Shown: in pieces, positions 1 through 7,014 of the stretch
Layout of the letters: each line of letters starts with the position of its first letter
Numbering within the stretch: the first letter of the stretch is position 1
From: a virus
Direction: 5' to 3' (one strand)
Virus record (IMG/VR): IMGVR_UViG_3300043331_001275
Coordinates: 1 to 44,615 of that record
Length of the DNA: 44,615 nt
The notes under the pieces: generated by a model
Told to the model about the DNA's origin: nothing
Seen by the model: only the letters and a program-made list of their open reading frames with translations
Database searches by the model: none
Translations under genes and position numbers: made by a program

Positions 1-97
1 GTCGTACATGGTGATTCTAGCTCCGTGGTAGTACCGGCCGAGCGCCGCGGCAGGGCGCTGGCCGGTTTTGTTGTGTGGTTTCAGCCGTCTAGGTCGC
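1..97. repeat. Terminal redundancy, left copy
   Basis: Bases 1-97 are identical to bases 44519-44615. An exact end repeat of this short length is what an assembler leaves when it closes a circular or circularly permuted molecule; it could also be a very short true terminal repeat. The copy holds the first three codons of the small membrane-protein gene (start codon at 7-9, minus strand), a TAGAAT -10-like box at 14-19 and a strong stem-loop at 33-66. The unique genome is therefore 44518 bp and feature positions should be read as circular. Confidence 0.95.
33..72 (+). terminator. Stem-loop with T-tract, plus-strand orientation
   Basis: Left arm 33-46 and right arm 54-66 pair over 13 bp with one bulged G at 40 and a 7-base loop. 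The plus-strand continuation is TTTTGTTGT, the form of an intrinsic terminator. Genes on both sides run on the minus strand, so as a terminator it would act on antisense transcription. In the minus direction it sits just upstream of the TAGAAT box that precedes the gene starting at 44527 (position 9). A repeat copy lies at 44551-44590. Confidence 0.55.
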
Positions 98-419
98 GAT
101 TGACCACGAAGTCCGCGCGGACTGGGCTGTGGCCAGGGCGGTTGTGGAGCGGCACGGAGCCGTCGCCGACGTCGCCGACGTCGTCGGCAGCATACGCCGC
201 TGCCAAAGCCGCCATGGCATCGGCCACGGCCAGCTTGGCCGCAGCCCAGCCGGCGTCATACGCCTGGACCGCAGCCAAAGCCACGGCCTGGCGTGGCGTC
301 ACCCGGCCTCGGGCCAGGTCGTCGTACAGCCGTTCCAGCTGTGCCACCAATTGGTCGACTGGGGCGGGGTCCGGCGCGGGGGCTGGGGTCGTGTCGAGGG
401 TGTCGGTCTCGTTGTTCAT
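81..419 (-). CDS. Hypothetical acidic/Ala-rich protein (112 aa)
   Basis: Starts at the ATG at 419 (MNNETDTLDTT), preceded by GGAGACTAAGGAAC; longer upstream reading in this frame is arginine-rich and looks non-coding. The N-terminus is a Pro/Ala/Asp linker, followed by an amphipathic helical region (QLVAQLERLYDDLARGRV) and an Ala-rich segment. I recognise no family. It is the last gene of the first minus-strand cluster; the gene at 446-646 ends 26 bases upstream of its start, so they are probably co-transcribed. Confidence 0.65.
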   Translation of the reverse strand: MNNETDTLDTTPAPAPDPAPVDQLVAQLERLYDDLARGRVTPRQAVALAAVQAYDAGWAAAKLAVADAMAALAAAYAADDVGDVGDGSVPLHNRPGHSPVRADFVVNRDLDG

Positions 420-445
420 GTTCCTTAGTCTCCGTGTGGGTGTCA

Positions 446-646
446 TCAGACAGGGCTCTGGGCGTAGCGCACGCCCCAAAACGTCAGCAGCCGTAGCGTG
501 GCTCGGCCGTGCTCTCCACTTTTCAGGTCGCCAAACACATCGGCCAACAGACCACCAAACTGGCGGTCCACGCCGCGGCGGCGGGTGTGGTGCGCTACAG
601 GCGCGTGGATGATTGAAACGTGTTGCACTAGCTTGTTGGTCAGCAT
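446..646 (-). CDS. Hypothetical small protein (66 aa)
   Basis: ATG at 646 is preceded by GAGGAG eight bases upstream, a good ribosome binding site. The product is basic and His-rich with no motif I recognise. A promoter-like element (TTAACCCACG, 18 bases, TAGGCT) lies at 671-704, placing the predicted transcript start about 18 bases before the ATG, so this is probably the first gene of a short two-gene transcript with 81-419. Confidence 0.6.
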   Translation of the reverse strand: MLTNKLVQHVSIIHAPVAHHTRRRGVDRQFGGLLADVFGDLKSGEHGRATLRLLTFWGVRYAQSPV

Positions 647-670
647 GGCGGTGGTCTCCTCGGTCCTCAG

Positions 671-704
671 AGCCTAGCCCAGCCCCGGCGTTAGCGTGGG
701 TTAA
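671..704 (-). promoter_or_regulatory. Early promoter-like element A
   Basis: Minus strand reads TTAACCCACG, then 18 bases, then TAGGCTCT. The -10-like TAGGCT occupies 676-671. The same 10-mer and 8-mer recur with 19-base spacing at 2286-2320 ahead of the gene starting at 2240. There is no TTGACA -35, so the TTAACCCACG block may be a phage-specific -35 or an operator. Confidence 0.4.
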
Positions 705-731
705 ACCGGGGCCGAGCCGGGGCCGGCCCCG

Positions 732-747
732 CCGTCCGTTAGGACGG
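732..747 (-). other. Hairpin CCGTCC/GGACGG around a stop codon
   Basis: Perfect 6-bp stem 732-737 with 742-747 and a 4-base loop. On the minus strand the loop is TAAC, and its TAA is the stop codon of the gene at 739-1140. There is no following T-tract. The same stem with another loop is at 945-960 of the 42-kb region (42945-42960). It may protect a 3' end or act in a factor-dependent 3' end. Confidence 0.45.
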
Positions 748-1140
748 GGCGCCGGGCGTGTGTGTGGCGCCCGGGCGGACGGCGCAGCGGCCGCGCTCGG
801 GCTGGCCCGCGTCCGCCCCCGTGCAGCTCGCAAGCCCGAGCTCGCGTAGGCGCGCGCCGTGCGGGCTCGCGTACGCACGTGAGTGGGCGTCCGCGTAGCG
901 CGGGGGCACCTCGTACGGCTCGTAACTGGCGAAAAAGCCTAGCGTGAAGCCCACGTGGTACGCCGTGCCGGGGCCGTGGGTGCCGCGCAGCCCGGCGACG
1001 GCGTCGTCGTAGTCGCGTGTCTCGTACGCTTCGGCGTAGTTGCCGGCGTAGTAGCCGTTGATGCGTTCAGTGTCGCCGTCGTACCAGACGCAGTCTTCGC
1101 AGTGCGGGGCTGCGCTGGTCTCGTGGACTGAGCAAGTCAC
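739..1140 (-). CDS. Hypothetical protein with Cys pairs (133 aa)
   Basis: GTG start at 1140 overlaps the stop of the upstream gene as GTGA. The N-terminal part has His/Cys spacing (CSVHETSAAPHCEDC) that could bind a metal, followed by a Tyr- and Asp-rich middle (YYAGNYAEAYETRDYDD) and a Gly/Tyr segment ending in a low-complexity tail. I do not recognise the family. Translationally coupled to 1137-1328 and part of the minus-strand small-gene cluster. Confidence 0.65.
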   Translation of the reverse strand: MTCSVHETSAAPHCEDCVWYDGDTERINGYYAGNYAEAYETRDYDDAVAGLRGTHGPGTAYHVGFTLGFFASYEPYEVPPRYADAHSRAYASPHGARLRELGLASCTGADAGQPERGRCAVRPGATHTPGAPS

Positions 1141-1328
1141 ACGTCCTCCGGCTTAGCATCCCAGAGCATCTTCGCGTTCTCCCACGCGGTCTCGGCACAG
1201 TGGCCGACTGGCGCGGCGGCCCACAGCGCGATGGCTGCAGTACGAATGAACGCGCGACGTTCAGCGTCGAGTCGCTCGTCTGGTGTCAGGTACTCCGGCG
1301 ACAAGCCGTAGCGTTCGGGGTCGGTCAT
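1137..1328 (-). CDS. Hypothetical small protein (63 aa)
   Basis: The start is taken as ATG at 1328 (MTDPERYGLSPEYL) because it forms an ATGA overlap with the stop of the upstream gene and AGGAAGGAA lies upstream; the longer frame to 1427 is a shadow of the neighbour. An N-terminal charged helix (TPDERLDAERRAFIR) is followed by a short hydrophobic stretch (TAAIALWAAAPVG) that may be membrane-associated. No family recognised. Confidence 0.6.
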   Translation of the reverse strand: MTDPERYGLSPEYLTPDERLDAERRAFIRTAAIALWAAAPVGHCAETAWENAKMLWDAKPEDV

Positions 1329-1756
1329 GGGACGGGGTTTCCTTCCTGGTCTAAGGTCGACGGCCCACACACGACCAGCGTCCAGACGGCTCGGCCGTCG
1401 GCGGGTAGGCCAGTGATGCGGTGCCAACGGCGTAGTGGGATGTAGTTCACCCAGCGCACGACGCGCGAGACGAGCCGCTCGGGCGGGGGTGGCGTGGGCT
1501 CGCCGCGACTACAGTCGCAGAACTCTTCGGTGTAGTGTCCTCGCACGAGCAGCGAGCAGCACCAGCGCCACGGGTGGTTATGCAGGTCCGAGTCCAACAC
1601 CACGAAGCGGTGTAGGTAGACACGCCAGCCGGCGTTGATGACCTGCCGTCGAAGCGACCAACGCACCAGGCCCGGCCAAACGTCGCGACGCCAAACCAGT
1701 CCGAGCCGGCCGGTCAAGCAGACCTGGTTAGGGCTGTAGGCCGTTTGCGCTGACAT
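1325..1756 (-). CDS. Cupin-like phage protein (143 aa)
   Basis: The start is set at ATG 1756 (MSAQTAYSPN), with GGAAGGGAC upstream; the frame upstream of it reads through another gene. The core contains YLHRFVVLDSDLHNHPW, a segment with the aromatic and His pattern of small single-domain cupin-like phage proteins, then a Pro-rich loop and WVNYIPLRRWHRI with a second His, ending in a TLVVCGP strand. This fits a small beta-barrel with possible metal-binding histidines. The biochemical role of such proteins in phages is unknown to me. The start overlaps the end of 1728-2240 by 29 bases. Confidence 0.6.
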   Translation of the reverse strand: MSAQTAYSPNQVCLTGRLGLVWRRDVWPGLVRWSLRRQVINAGWRVYLHRFVVLDSDLHNHPWRWCCSLLVRGHYTEEFCDCSRGEPTPPPPERLVSRVVRWVNYIPLRRWHRITGLPADGRAVWTLVVCGPSTLDQEGNPVP

Positions 1757-2240
1757 CGTAGTAGTCCCTTCCGCCGTTTTCCCAGGCCACGGTTGCCAGC
1801 CCTCGGCTGACTGTGACGCGCCCGAAACGCACGGTGCCAATCGGGAGCTCTGTCTCCAAAAGTCGACGGTACTCAGCCCAGCCCACCTCGTCGAACGAGC
1901 CGTAGCGGGGCTGGCCCACGCCGTCGCCCGCCAGCGCACGCTCACCCAGCACACGGAAACCGTCCTCAAGGCCGCCGCATCCAAGCATCCGGTCCAACGC
2001 CTCGACCGAGCGGAACGGCTTGTGGCCGTACAGCGTCGCTTTGAGCATAGGGCCTGAGATACTCAGGCGCGCGCACGCCTCAAACGGGGCTGCACTGGCG
2101 TCGAACACTACGGCGCCGTGGTGGGCGTGCTGCACGTAGGACTCAAAGAGTCCGCCTGACGCAGACCCGCCGGTGAAGTCCAAGCCGTACCAGCCGCCTT
2201 GTATCCGGCCGATGATTGCGTACCTGCTACCGTTTGCCAT
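1728..2240 (-). CDS. Hypothetical protein (170 aa)
   Basis: ATG at 2240 (MANGSRYAIIG) has AGGAG ten bases upstream; the 14 codons upstream in frame lack a better start. The N-terminal half is Gly-rich and beta-like (RIQGGWYGLDFTGG) and the C-terminal half ends with GRDYYDVSANGLQP. No family recognised. It is the first gene after a promoter-like element at 2286-2320 and probably heads the transcript running to 739. Confidence 0.6.
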   Translation of the reverse strand: MANGSRYAIIGRIQGGWYGLDFTGGSASGGLFESYVQHAHHGAVVFDASAAPFEACARLSISGPMLKATLYGHKPFRSVEALDRMLGCGGLEDGFRVLGERALAGDGVGQPRYGSFDEVGWAEYRRLLETELPIGTVRFGRVTVSRGLATVAWENGGRDYYDVSANGLQP

Positions 2241-2285
2241 GTCGTTGTGTCTCCTGGCCGGCACCGCGCCGGGCCTTTTCACGAG

Positions 2286-2320
2286 AGCCTAGCGCGGTGC
2301 CTGCGTTTGTCGTGGGTTAA
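2286..2320 (-). promoter_or_regulatory. Early promoter-like element B
   Basis: Minus strand reads TTAACCCACG, 19 bases, TAGGCTCT, matching element A at 671-704. The -10-like box is 2291-2286, the predicted start is near 2279 and the first gene begins at 2240 after an SD. The element lies just after the stop of the gene ending at 2317 and overlaps it slightly. Confidence 0.4.
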
Positions 2321-2730
2321 TTCAGCAACCAGTCCCCGCCGTCGCCGGCTGGCGCTGGCGGCGCGTCGTGCGCCGCGTGCGCGGCGTGGGCGCGCTCGAC
2401 CAAGCCTCGGACCAGCTTAACGCGCAGCAAAGCGACACCGAGTAGGTCTTGTTGTGCAGCAACGCGCGGAAACGGCCCTACGACGGCCGCCGCGGACAAC
2501 AAGCCGTCGAACGTGTCACCGAAAGTCTCTGTCGCGTGCGCCTCCGGTGCCAAAACGTAGTGGTCGACCCACGCTATGACCTCGTCGGCAGTGCGCAGCT
2601 CGGTGCCACCGCTAGGTGTGGAGAGCGAGTCACACGCCAGACTTACTACGGCGTAAGTCTGGCCAGGCGGCGCGGGTGTCAACGCGCGCAAACGCGCGTA
2701 GTCTCGTTCGTTTCGTTGTACTGTGGTCAC
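2317..2730 (-). CDS. Hypothetical protein (137 aa)
   Basis: GTG at 2730 overlaps the upstream stop as GTGA with AGAGAGG upstream. The sequence has an N-terminal charged segment, a segment with TADEVIAWVDHYVLAPEAH and a C-terminal helical Ala/His-rich tail (RAHAAHAAHDAPPAPAG). No known family recognised. Third gene of a three-gene translationally coupled chain (3110, 2727, 2317). Confidence 0.65.
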   Translation of the reverse strand: MTTVQRNERDYARLRALTPAPPGQTYAVVSLACDSLSTPSGGTELRTADEVIAWVDHYVLAPEAHATETFGDTFDGLLSAAAVVGPFPRVAAQQDLLGVALLRVKLVRGLVERAHAAHAAHDAPPAPAGDGGDWLLN

Positions 2731-3113
2731 GGGTGCCTCTCTTGTGTGGTGTCGTCGTCTTGCAGTAGGTACGGCGTGCCGTCGACGACGACTAGCACTG
2801 CCTCTTGGTGTGTGGCGGCGAGGTAGTTTCCGAACACTCGCCGGTTGGCCACGAGCCGCACCAGCGCCGCGTGGCCGGGCGCGGGGACGAATGCCTCAAC
2901 GACTTGGACAGGCTCCGGTCGTCCGCGCCAGCGCCCTTCGGCGGGCGCGTGCACAGTGCACCCCCCACCGGAGAGCTCGGACAGGTCTTCCGCGATTCTC
3001 GCAACCCAAGCGGCGTAGACGAGGGGGTCAAGCGGGCGCCCGCTAGAGCAGGCGCCCGCTACGTACACCTCGACACGCCGCCCCAGCGGAAGCGGAGCGA
3101 CGTGCAGTCTCAC
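2727..3113 (-). CDS. Hypothetical protein (128 aa)
   Basis: GTG at 3113 overlaps the upstream stop as GTGA. The product alternates predicted strands (RRVEVYVAGA, GGGCTVHAP, EAVLVVVDGTPYLL) with helices, suggesting a small alpha/beta fold. No family recognised. Coupled to 3110-3535 upstream and 2317-2730 downstream. Confidence 0.65.
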   Translation of the reverse strand: MRLHVAPLPLGRRVEVYVAGACSSGRPLDPLVYAAWVARIAEDLSELSGGGCTVHAPAEGRWRGRPEPVQVVEAFVPAPGHAALVRLVANRRVFGNYLAATHQEAVLVVVDGTPYLLQDDDTTQERHP

Positions 3114-3535
3114 GCTGCCGCGTCTCCGCCGCCGTCGTTCAGGACGGCCAGGTACTCCGTGGCGAGCCGCACGAAGTCTGACTCGGGCTCATCGTCGCGG
3201 CCGGGGACCGGCACGGCGCTGGCCTTGGCGAGCGGCTCTTCCCACCATCCGTGGAGCATCGCGTGAAGGTTGCGCGGAAAGTTGTGATAGGCGTCGACAA
3301 TGTCGTCGAAAAACGCGCGGCCGGCGTCCGCGTTGCCGGGGACCTTGAAGAGCAACGTCCCGCCGAGCGGGCCGTGTTCGGCGGCGCGTTCCGCTGTTTG
3401 CTGCGCGTTTTCGAGCAAAACGTGCACGGCCTGGCCCTGGTCTGGCTCTTCAGGCAGCTGCACAATGAGTCCGCGGATGTCGTCTTTTCTTTCGATGGCG
3501 GGGGCTTGGAGCTTGATGTAGTTCAGTTGTGCCAT
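3110..3535 (-). CDS. Hypothetical protein (141 aa)
   Basis: ATG at 3535 has AAGGAAGGA ten bases upstream. It begins MAQLNYIKLQAPAIERKDDIRG and has the strand GGTLLFKVPGN followed by a helical segment RAFFDDIVDAYHNFPRN. No family recognised. It is the first gene downstream of the structured intergenic region 3536-3879, so its transcript leader or promoter lies there. Confidence 0.7.
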   Translation of the reverse strand: MAQLNYIKLQAPAIERKDDIRGLIVQLPEEPDQGQAVHVLLENAQQTAERAAEHGPLGGTLLFKVPGNADAGRAFFDDIVDAYHNFPRNLHAMLHGWWEEPLAKASAVPVPGRDDEPESDFVRLATEYLAVLNDGGGDAAA

Positions 3536-3879
3536 GGTGTGTGATTCCTTCCTTCTGAGCCGCGCGTTGGCGGTGTGTTGTGTCCGTCGAGTGTGACTCT
3601 AGCGCCGCCTCGCCGGCGCGCCAGCCCTCGCGTGCACGCTTGAACGCGCTCTTAACCTTCCTGCCCACCGACCTAGACTGGGTCCGCCACCCTGGCTGGG
3701 CGGAGTCCGCCCGCCCGTGCGCATCAAGCGCACAGGGCGGACCTGCTAGACTAGAGCCGCCTGCCCGACGTTCAGTAGTCCAGGCCGGGCCACTTGGGCC
3801 CGCCTAGTCCGAAGGACGGCGCGCGGGCGCGCGCCGCGCCCGTGCACGTATGCATTGAGGCGTTGGTTGTCAAAAGCCG
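3536..3879. other. Structured intergenic region, candidate origin or leader RNA
   Basis: No convincing gene in about 340 bases. Seen directly: a stem-loop at 3705-3742 (outer arms GTCCGCCC/GGGCGGAC, inner arms GTGCGC/GCGCAC, loop ATCAA); a competing palindrome GGGCGGA-G-TCCGCCC around 3698-3712; another TCCGCC at 3683; a hairpin at 3782-3805; GTCC-GAA-GGAC at 3807-3817; and a GC palindrome at 3818-3840. CTAGACT occurs twice (3673 and 3746). A minus-strand TTGACA-N17-TACGTG lies at 3845-3873, with a poor -10. Position between primase-helicase and early genes suits either a replication origin or a long structured leader; no AT-rich melting segment is visible. Confidence 0.4.
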
Positions 3880-5994
3880 TCATCCGTTCAGTGTCCACCA
3901 GGTCGGATGTTGGCCGTTGTCGCGTTGCTCGATTCGCCCCTCGGCCGCCAGTTGCTGAAGCTCCAGTTTGACGGCAGTGAAGTCCGGCCCTGAAGTAGCA
4001 ACGCCGAGAGCGCGGCACACCGCTGAGGTGCTGCGGTAGACGTTGCGACGGGTACCCCACGACTCCACGACGGCGAGCGGCGTGGTCGGCTGCCCGCCCG
4101 CCGCGTCGTCCAGCTCGTCTGGGTCGACCGCCCCATTGCCACGGTGGCCGCCGAGGGTGAGCTCGCGTGTGACCCGCACGCCCTCGCCACTGAGGAGCCC
4201 GGCCAAGAGCCCGGCCGGCGGGCTCCGACGCAGCTTGACCACTTTCAGCACGGCGCCGTCGTCGTCCCGCTCGTAGTTGAGGTGCACGCTGACGGCGTCC
4301 GTGATTGCGCTCGAACCTCGCGCCGTCTGGCGCGCGTCGCCGCCGCGCTGGGTCTTGCGCGAGTGGTGGATGACCAGGATGACGGCGCCGGTTTCCACGC
4401 TCACGCGGGTGAGGAAGTCCAGCGGCTCGCGCACGGCCGCCGCGTTCTCGTCCTCCAACGCCGCGCCCAGCCCAGCCACGAAGGAGTCCACGAGCACGAG
4501 GGCCTGGCCTACGCACGCTTCAGCCAGCCACTGGCGCGCGGCAGGCTCTGCGCCCAGCCCTGGGGTGGGTATCGGGGGGGCGCGGAAGCGGAGGGCTGAC
4601 TCCGCCGTGAGGCCGAGGTCTAGGTACCGCCGAGCTGTAAGCTCGACACCCTGCTCGTAGTCGATGTGGGTCACGGCGCCGTGGACGGCGTCGAGCACGC
4701 CGAACACGCGGCGTCCGCTGAGGACGGAAACGTGCGCTGAGGCCTCTGGCTGCCACGCTGAGGCGCCGCCGGGCGGCCTGGCTACCAGCCTAGCCACCCC
4801 CTCCTGAAACAAGCTCTCCGGGGCAGCCAGGCCACCTCGCGGGGGTGCCGCGACGCAGACGGCGAGGTGCTGCGCCAGCGTGGTCTTGCCCGAACCCCCG
4901 TAGCCGGAGAGCAGGACGGGCGCTCCTGGCGCCAGCGCGAGGCCTTCCACGAGCCACGCCACGGGCGGGGGCTGCCACGCCACGACGGCCGCCGCCGTCA
5001 CCCACCCGTTTTGGTCCACTTCAGGTAGGGCGCCGTCTGACGACGGGGCGGCGAGGGCGTCCCACAGCTCCTCACCCGACCACGCGGCCGCGCCGCCCGC
5101 AGCCGGTTCCGCCTCAAACGGCACCCCGAGCTCTGCCTCCAGTGTGGGCAGACCGGGCACAGCCCCCACCCCGCTGCGGCGTGTGCGCGCGGCCCGGACC
5201 GCGTCGTCGATGTGCTTGCTGAGCTTTGGGTCGGCGCTGAGGTGCGTGCGCAGCCACCCGGCCACAGCGGCGTCGTCCCACCCCCACGACGCCAGCGTGG
5301 CGCCGACCGCACCAGCTAGGCGGTTCGTGCCTTCGGGTCGGCCCAGCCACCGCGCCACTAGAGCGTGGGTGGAGGCGAGCGTAGGTTGTTTGGGGTGAGG
5401 GTCGACCAGCGCGGCCGGCGCGTTAACGCGCGTTAACTCTGCGGGGGCTGCCCCCCACTCTAGTAGGCTGAGGGGTCGGCCGGCCGCGGACGACACCCAC
5501 TCCAGCTCGTCTGCGCGCGTCGGGACGAACGCCGGCTGGGACGCCGCCCTGAGGTACACGCCCTCCCACGGGCACTGCGCGCGCCCGACCTCGTCGACGG
5601 TGTACTCGCGGTCCAAAACCAACCAGACGCGCCAGCGCGGGTTGTCCGGCGTGTGGGAGTCCGTCGTGTGAGCGAACCACGCTAAGCTGCGTAGCCCTGG
5701 GTGCTGGTCTGGCGCCACGTCGGAGTCGTCCCAATCGAGCGCCACGACGCGCGTCGGCTCCGTGTTCGCGTTGGACCGCGTGCCGTACACCGGCGCGGCC
5801 ACCCAGTAGCCGGCCGCACCTTTCTCGTGGTCGTCGGTGGCGGTGTCGAGGATGTACTCGCCAAGCTCGTCGAGGTCGGCCAGCTCGACGATTGCGCCGA
5901 CCGCGCGCTGGCGGACGGACATCCGGGGATAATGCGTCAGCCGTAATGGCCCTTGACTACTGCTGTTTGAATGGTGAGATTGAGTGTTATGCAC
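3880..5994 (-). CDS. Primase-helicase (AEP-like plus RecA-fold helicase)
   Basis: The GTG at 5994 is chosen because AGAAAGG lies six bases upstream; an in-frame ATG at 6021 has no SD. About 704 aa. N-terminal part: Asp-rich VVALDWDDSD near residue 88 and a HTTDSHTPDNPRWRVWLVLD segment, typical of phage and plasmid primase-polymerase-like modules. The C-terminal half has Walker A GYGGSGKT near 362, Walker B ALVLVDSF near 494 and HHSRK, the pattern of RepA/DnaB-like hexameric helicases. A short C-terminal wing ends in TWWTLNG. Expected role: priming and unwinding at the fork with the family A polymerase encoded on the other strand. Its 5' end overlaps the divergent endonuclease VII gene by six bases. 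The primase call is less certain than the helicase call. Confidence 0.8.
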   Translation of the reverse strand: MHNTQSHHSNSSSQGPLRLTHYPRMSVRQRAVGAIVELADLDELGEYILDTATDDHEKGAAGYWVAAPVYGTRSNANTEPTRVVALDWDDSDVAPDQHPGLRSLAWFAHTTDSHTPDNPRWRVWLVLDREYTVDEVGRAQCPWEGVYLRAASQPAFVPTRADELEWVSSAAGRPLSLLEWGAAPAELTRVNAPAALVDPHPKQPTLASTHALVARWLGRPEGTNRLAGAVGATLASWGWDDAAVAGWLRTHLSADPKLSKHIDDAVRAARTRRSGVGAVPGLPTLEAELGVPFEAEPAAGGAAAWSGEELWDALAAPSSDGALPEVDQNGWVTAAAVVAWQPPPVAWLVEGLALAPGAPVLLSGYGGSGKTTLAQHLAVCVAAPPRGGLAAPESLFQEGVARLVARPPGGASAWQPEASAHVSVLSGRRVFGVLDAVHGAVTHIDYEQGVELTARRYLDLGLTAESALRFRAPPIPTPGLGAEPAARQWLAEACVGQALVLVDSFVAGLGAALEDENAAAVREPLDFLTRVSVETGAVILVIHHSRKTQRGGDARQTARGSSAITDAVSVHLNYERDDDGAVLKVVKLRRSPPAGLLAGLLSGEGVRVTRELTLGGHRGNGAVDPDELDDAAGGQPTTPLAVVESWGTRRNVYRSTSAVCRALGVATSGPDFTAVKLELQQLAAEGRIEQRDNGQHPTWWTLNG
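5953..5981 (+). promoter_or_regulatory. Weak promoter candidate for endonuclease VII
   Basis: TTGACT (5953-5958), 17 bases, GAGATT (5976-5981). The -35 is good and the -10 poor. The predicted +1 falls on the ATG at 5989, which has no clear SD, so a leaderless mRNA would fit. It lies within the primase-helicase coding region. Confidence 0.35.
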
Positions 5995-6432
5995 AAGAAA
6001 CCTTTCTGCAACCGAGGACATGAGATTGCCGTGGTAGGCCGTTATGCCGGCACTGGCGAGTGTAAAGAGTGCGCACGTTTGCGCGGCATCGCAAGAAACG
6101 CCGCGCTAGCGGTTGCACCTCCTGATGTGAAAGCGCTCGTGCGCGCTAGACAACGTGAGTACACACGCCGGTGGCGCGAGCGCAACCGCGAGGCGTCAGC
6201 CGCTAGCACGCGAAAAAGTATGCGCAAGTCGCGAGGCATTGTCGAGGCCCACGGCGAGCGCAAGGCTGGTGCGTGCGAGCTCTGCGGTGCCCACGCCGAC
6301 CCGTTGCACCTAGACCACGACCCGGCCACCGGACGCATTCGCGGCTGGCTGTGCGCGAAGTGCAATACAGGGCTTGGCTTCTTTGACGCCAAAACTTTGG
6401 CGAAGGCTGTGCCGTACATTCTTGGAATGTAA
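5989..6432 (+). CDS. Endonuclease VII-type HNH nuclease (147 aa)
   Basis: ATG at 5989 (MHKKPFCNRGHE) is preferred over an in-frame ATG at 5971. The N-terminal part has a small Cys/His zinc-ribbon pattern (FCNRGHE..., ECKECARLRG) and a long basic helix. The C-terminal half carries CELCG, then LDHDPATGRIRG and LCAKCN, the zinc-binding and His-Asp catalytic layout of endonuclease VII (T4 gp49) family HNH nucleases, ending with AVPYILGM. Such enzymes resolve branched DNA or nick it. It is a lone gene, divergent from primase-helicase and separated from the next operon by a 138-base gap. A second family member is at 41980-42369. Confidence 0.88.
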   Translation: MHKKPFCNRGHEIAVVGRYAGTGECKECARLRGIARNAALAVAPPDVKALVRARQREYTRRWRERNREASAASTRKSMRKSRGIVEAHGERKAGACELCGAHADPLHLDHDPATGRIRGWLCAKCNTGLGFFDAKTLAKAVPYILGM

Positions 6433-6436
6433 CCAC

Positions 6437-6464
6437 TTGCGCTCCGCGCGGCCAGTGTTAGGTT
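6437..6464 (+). promoter_or_regulatory. Promoter candidate for the replication operon
   Basis: TTGCGC (6437-6442), 16 bases, TAGGTT (6459-6464). It precedes a ~100-base leader with a hairpin and the first gene of the long plus-strand operon at 6571. The match to the consensus is partial. Confidence 0.4.
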
Positions 6465-6484
6465 CCACGTACGCAATGGACATG

Positions 6485-6533
6485 GCGCGCCTGGCGAAAC
6501 GCGGTGTACGGTTGAAAGCCCGGCCAGGCGCGC
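6485..6533 (+). promoter_or_regulatory. 11-bp perfect inverted repeat in leader
   Basis: Arms GCGCGCCTGGC (6485-6495) and GCCAGGCGCGC (6523-6533) pair perfectly with a 27-base gap that ends in AAAGCCCG. It is followed by CTAAGAAAAAA and then AGGAG 13 bases before the ATG at 6571. It is not a tRNA. It could be a 5' UTR RNA element of the replication operon, a terminator-like end for the endonuclease gene without a T-tract, or a protein-binding site. Confidence 0.5.
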
Positions 6534-6570
6534 AGTCCGACTAAGAAAAAACAGGAGCAAGAGAGACAAC

Positions 6571-7014
6571 ATGACGACGCCTACGACGCAGAACCCACGC
6601 AAACAAGCCTTTCTGAACGAGCTCGTGACACAGTTACGGAACGAAGACCTGCACTTCAACATGGCGTACTGGACTACCGGGCTGTTCGGAGACGAAAGCA
6701 GCCCGCCCAGCTGCGAGACGGCGAGCTGCCTCGCCGGCCACATCGAGGCGTTGCGCCGAGACCGCGCGCTGGAGCTCGCGAAAACCGTACCCTCGCACTC
6801 TGAGCGTGCCAAGCGTATCTACGAAGAAGAAACCGGCGAGCCGTGTCGGCTCGACTTCTACGGGGTGACCGCTGTAGACCCTGACGGCGACCCTGAGGAT
6901 GACTACCCGGCCTTTTATCGCCTCGAAGATATCCCTCGCGACGCCGCCATCGCGCACGTCCTTGGCGCCAACCCAGACTGGCCTCAGCTCGAACCGAACC
7001 ACGATGAGTACTGA
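6571..7014 (+). CDS. Hypothetical protein, tandem paralogue 1 (147 aa)
   Basis: ATG at 6571 has AGGAG 13 bases upstream. Conserved blocks shared with the next gene are FLNELV...NEDLHFNM, CETASCLAGHIEAL, ETGEPCRLDFYGV and a C-terminal A.AHV.G....WPQ.E. The CxTASCxAGH block, with an Asp/Glu-rich insert before it, is a motif I associate with uncharacterised phage proteins; its two Cys and one His could bind metal. The product is acidic. First gene of the plus-strand replication operon, so probably expressed early. Confidence 0.7.
   Translation: MTTPTTQNPRKQAFLNELVTQLRNEDLHFNMAYWTTGLFGDESSPPSCETASCLAGHIEALRRDRALELAKTVPSHSERAKRIYEEETGEPCRLDFYGVTAVDPDGDPEDDYPAFYRLEDIPRDAAIAHVLGANPDWPQLEPNHDEY

Noticed and set aside
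3450-3668. Minus-strand frame of 72 aa starting GTG 3668 with a plausible basic N-terminus
   Set aside because: No SD, overlaps the 3110-3535 gene by 86 bases in another frame, and lies over the hairpin-rich gap; not supported enough.
6485-6533. tRNA-like structure
   Set aside because: The long stem does not match tRNA arm lengths and there is no CCA end or T-loop motif.
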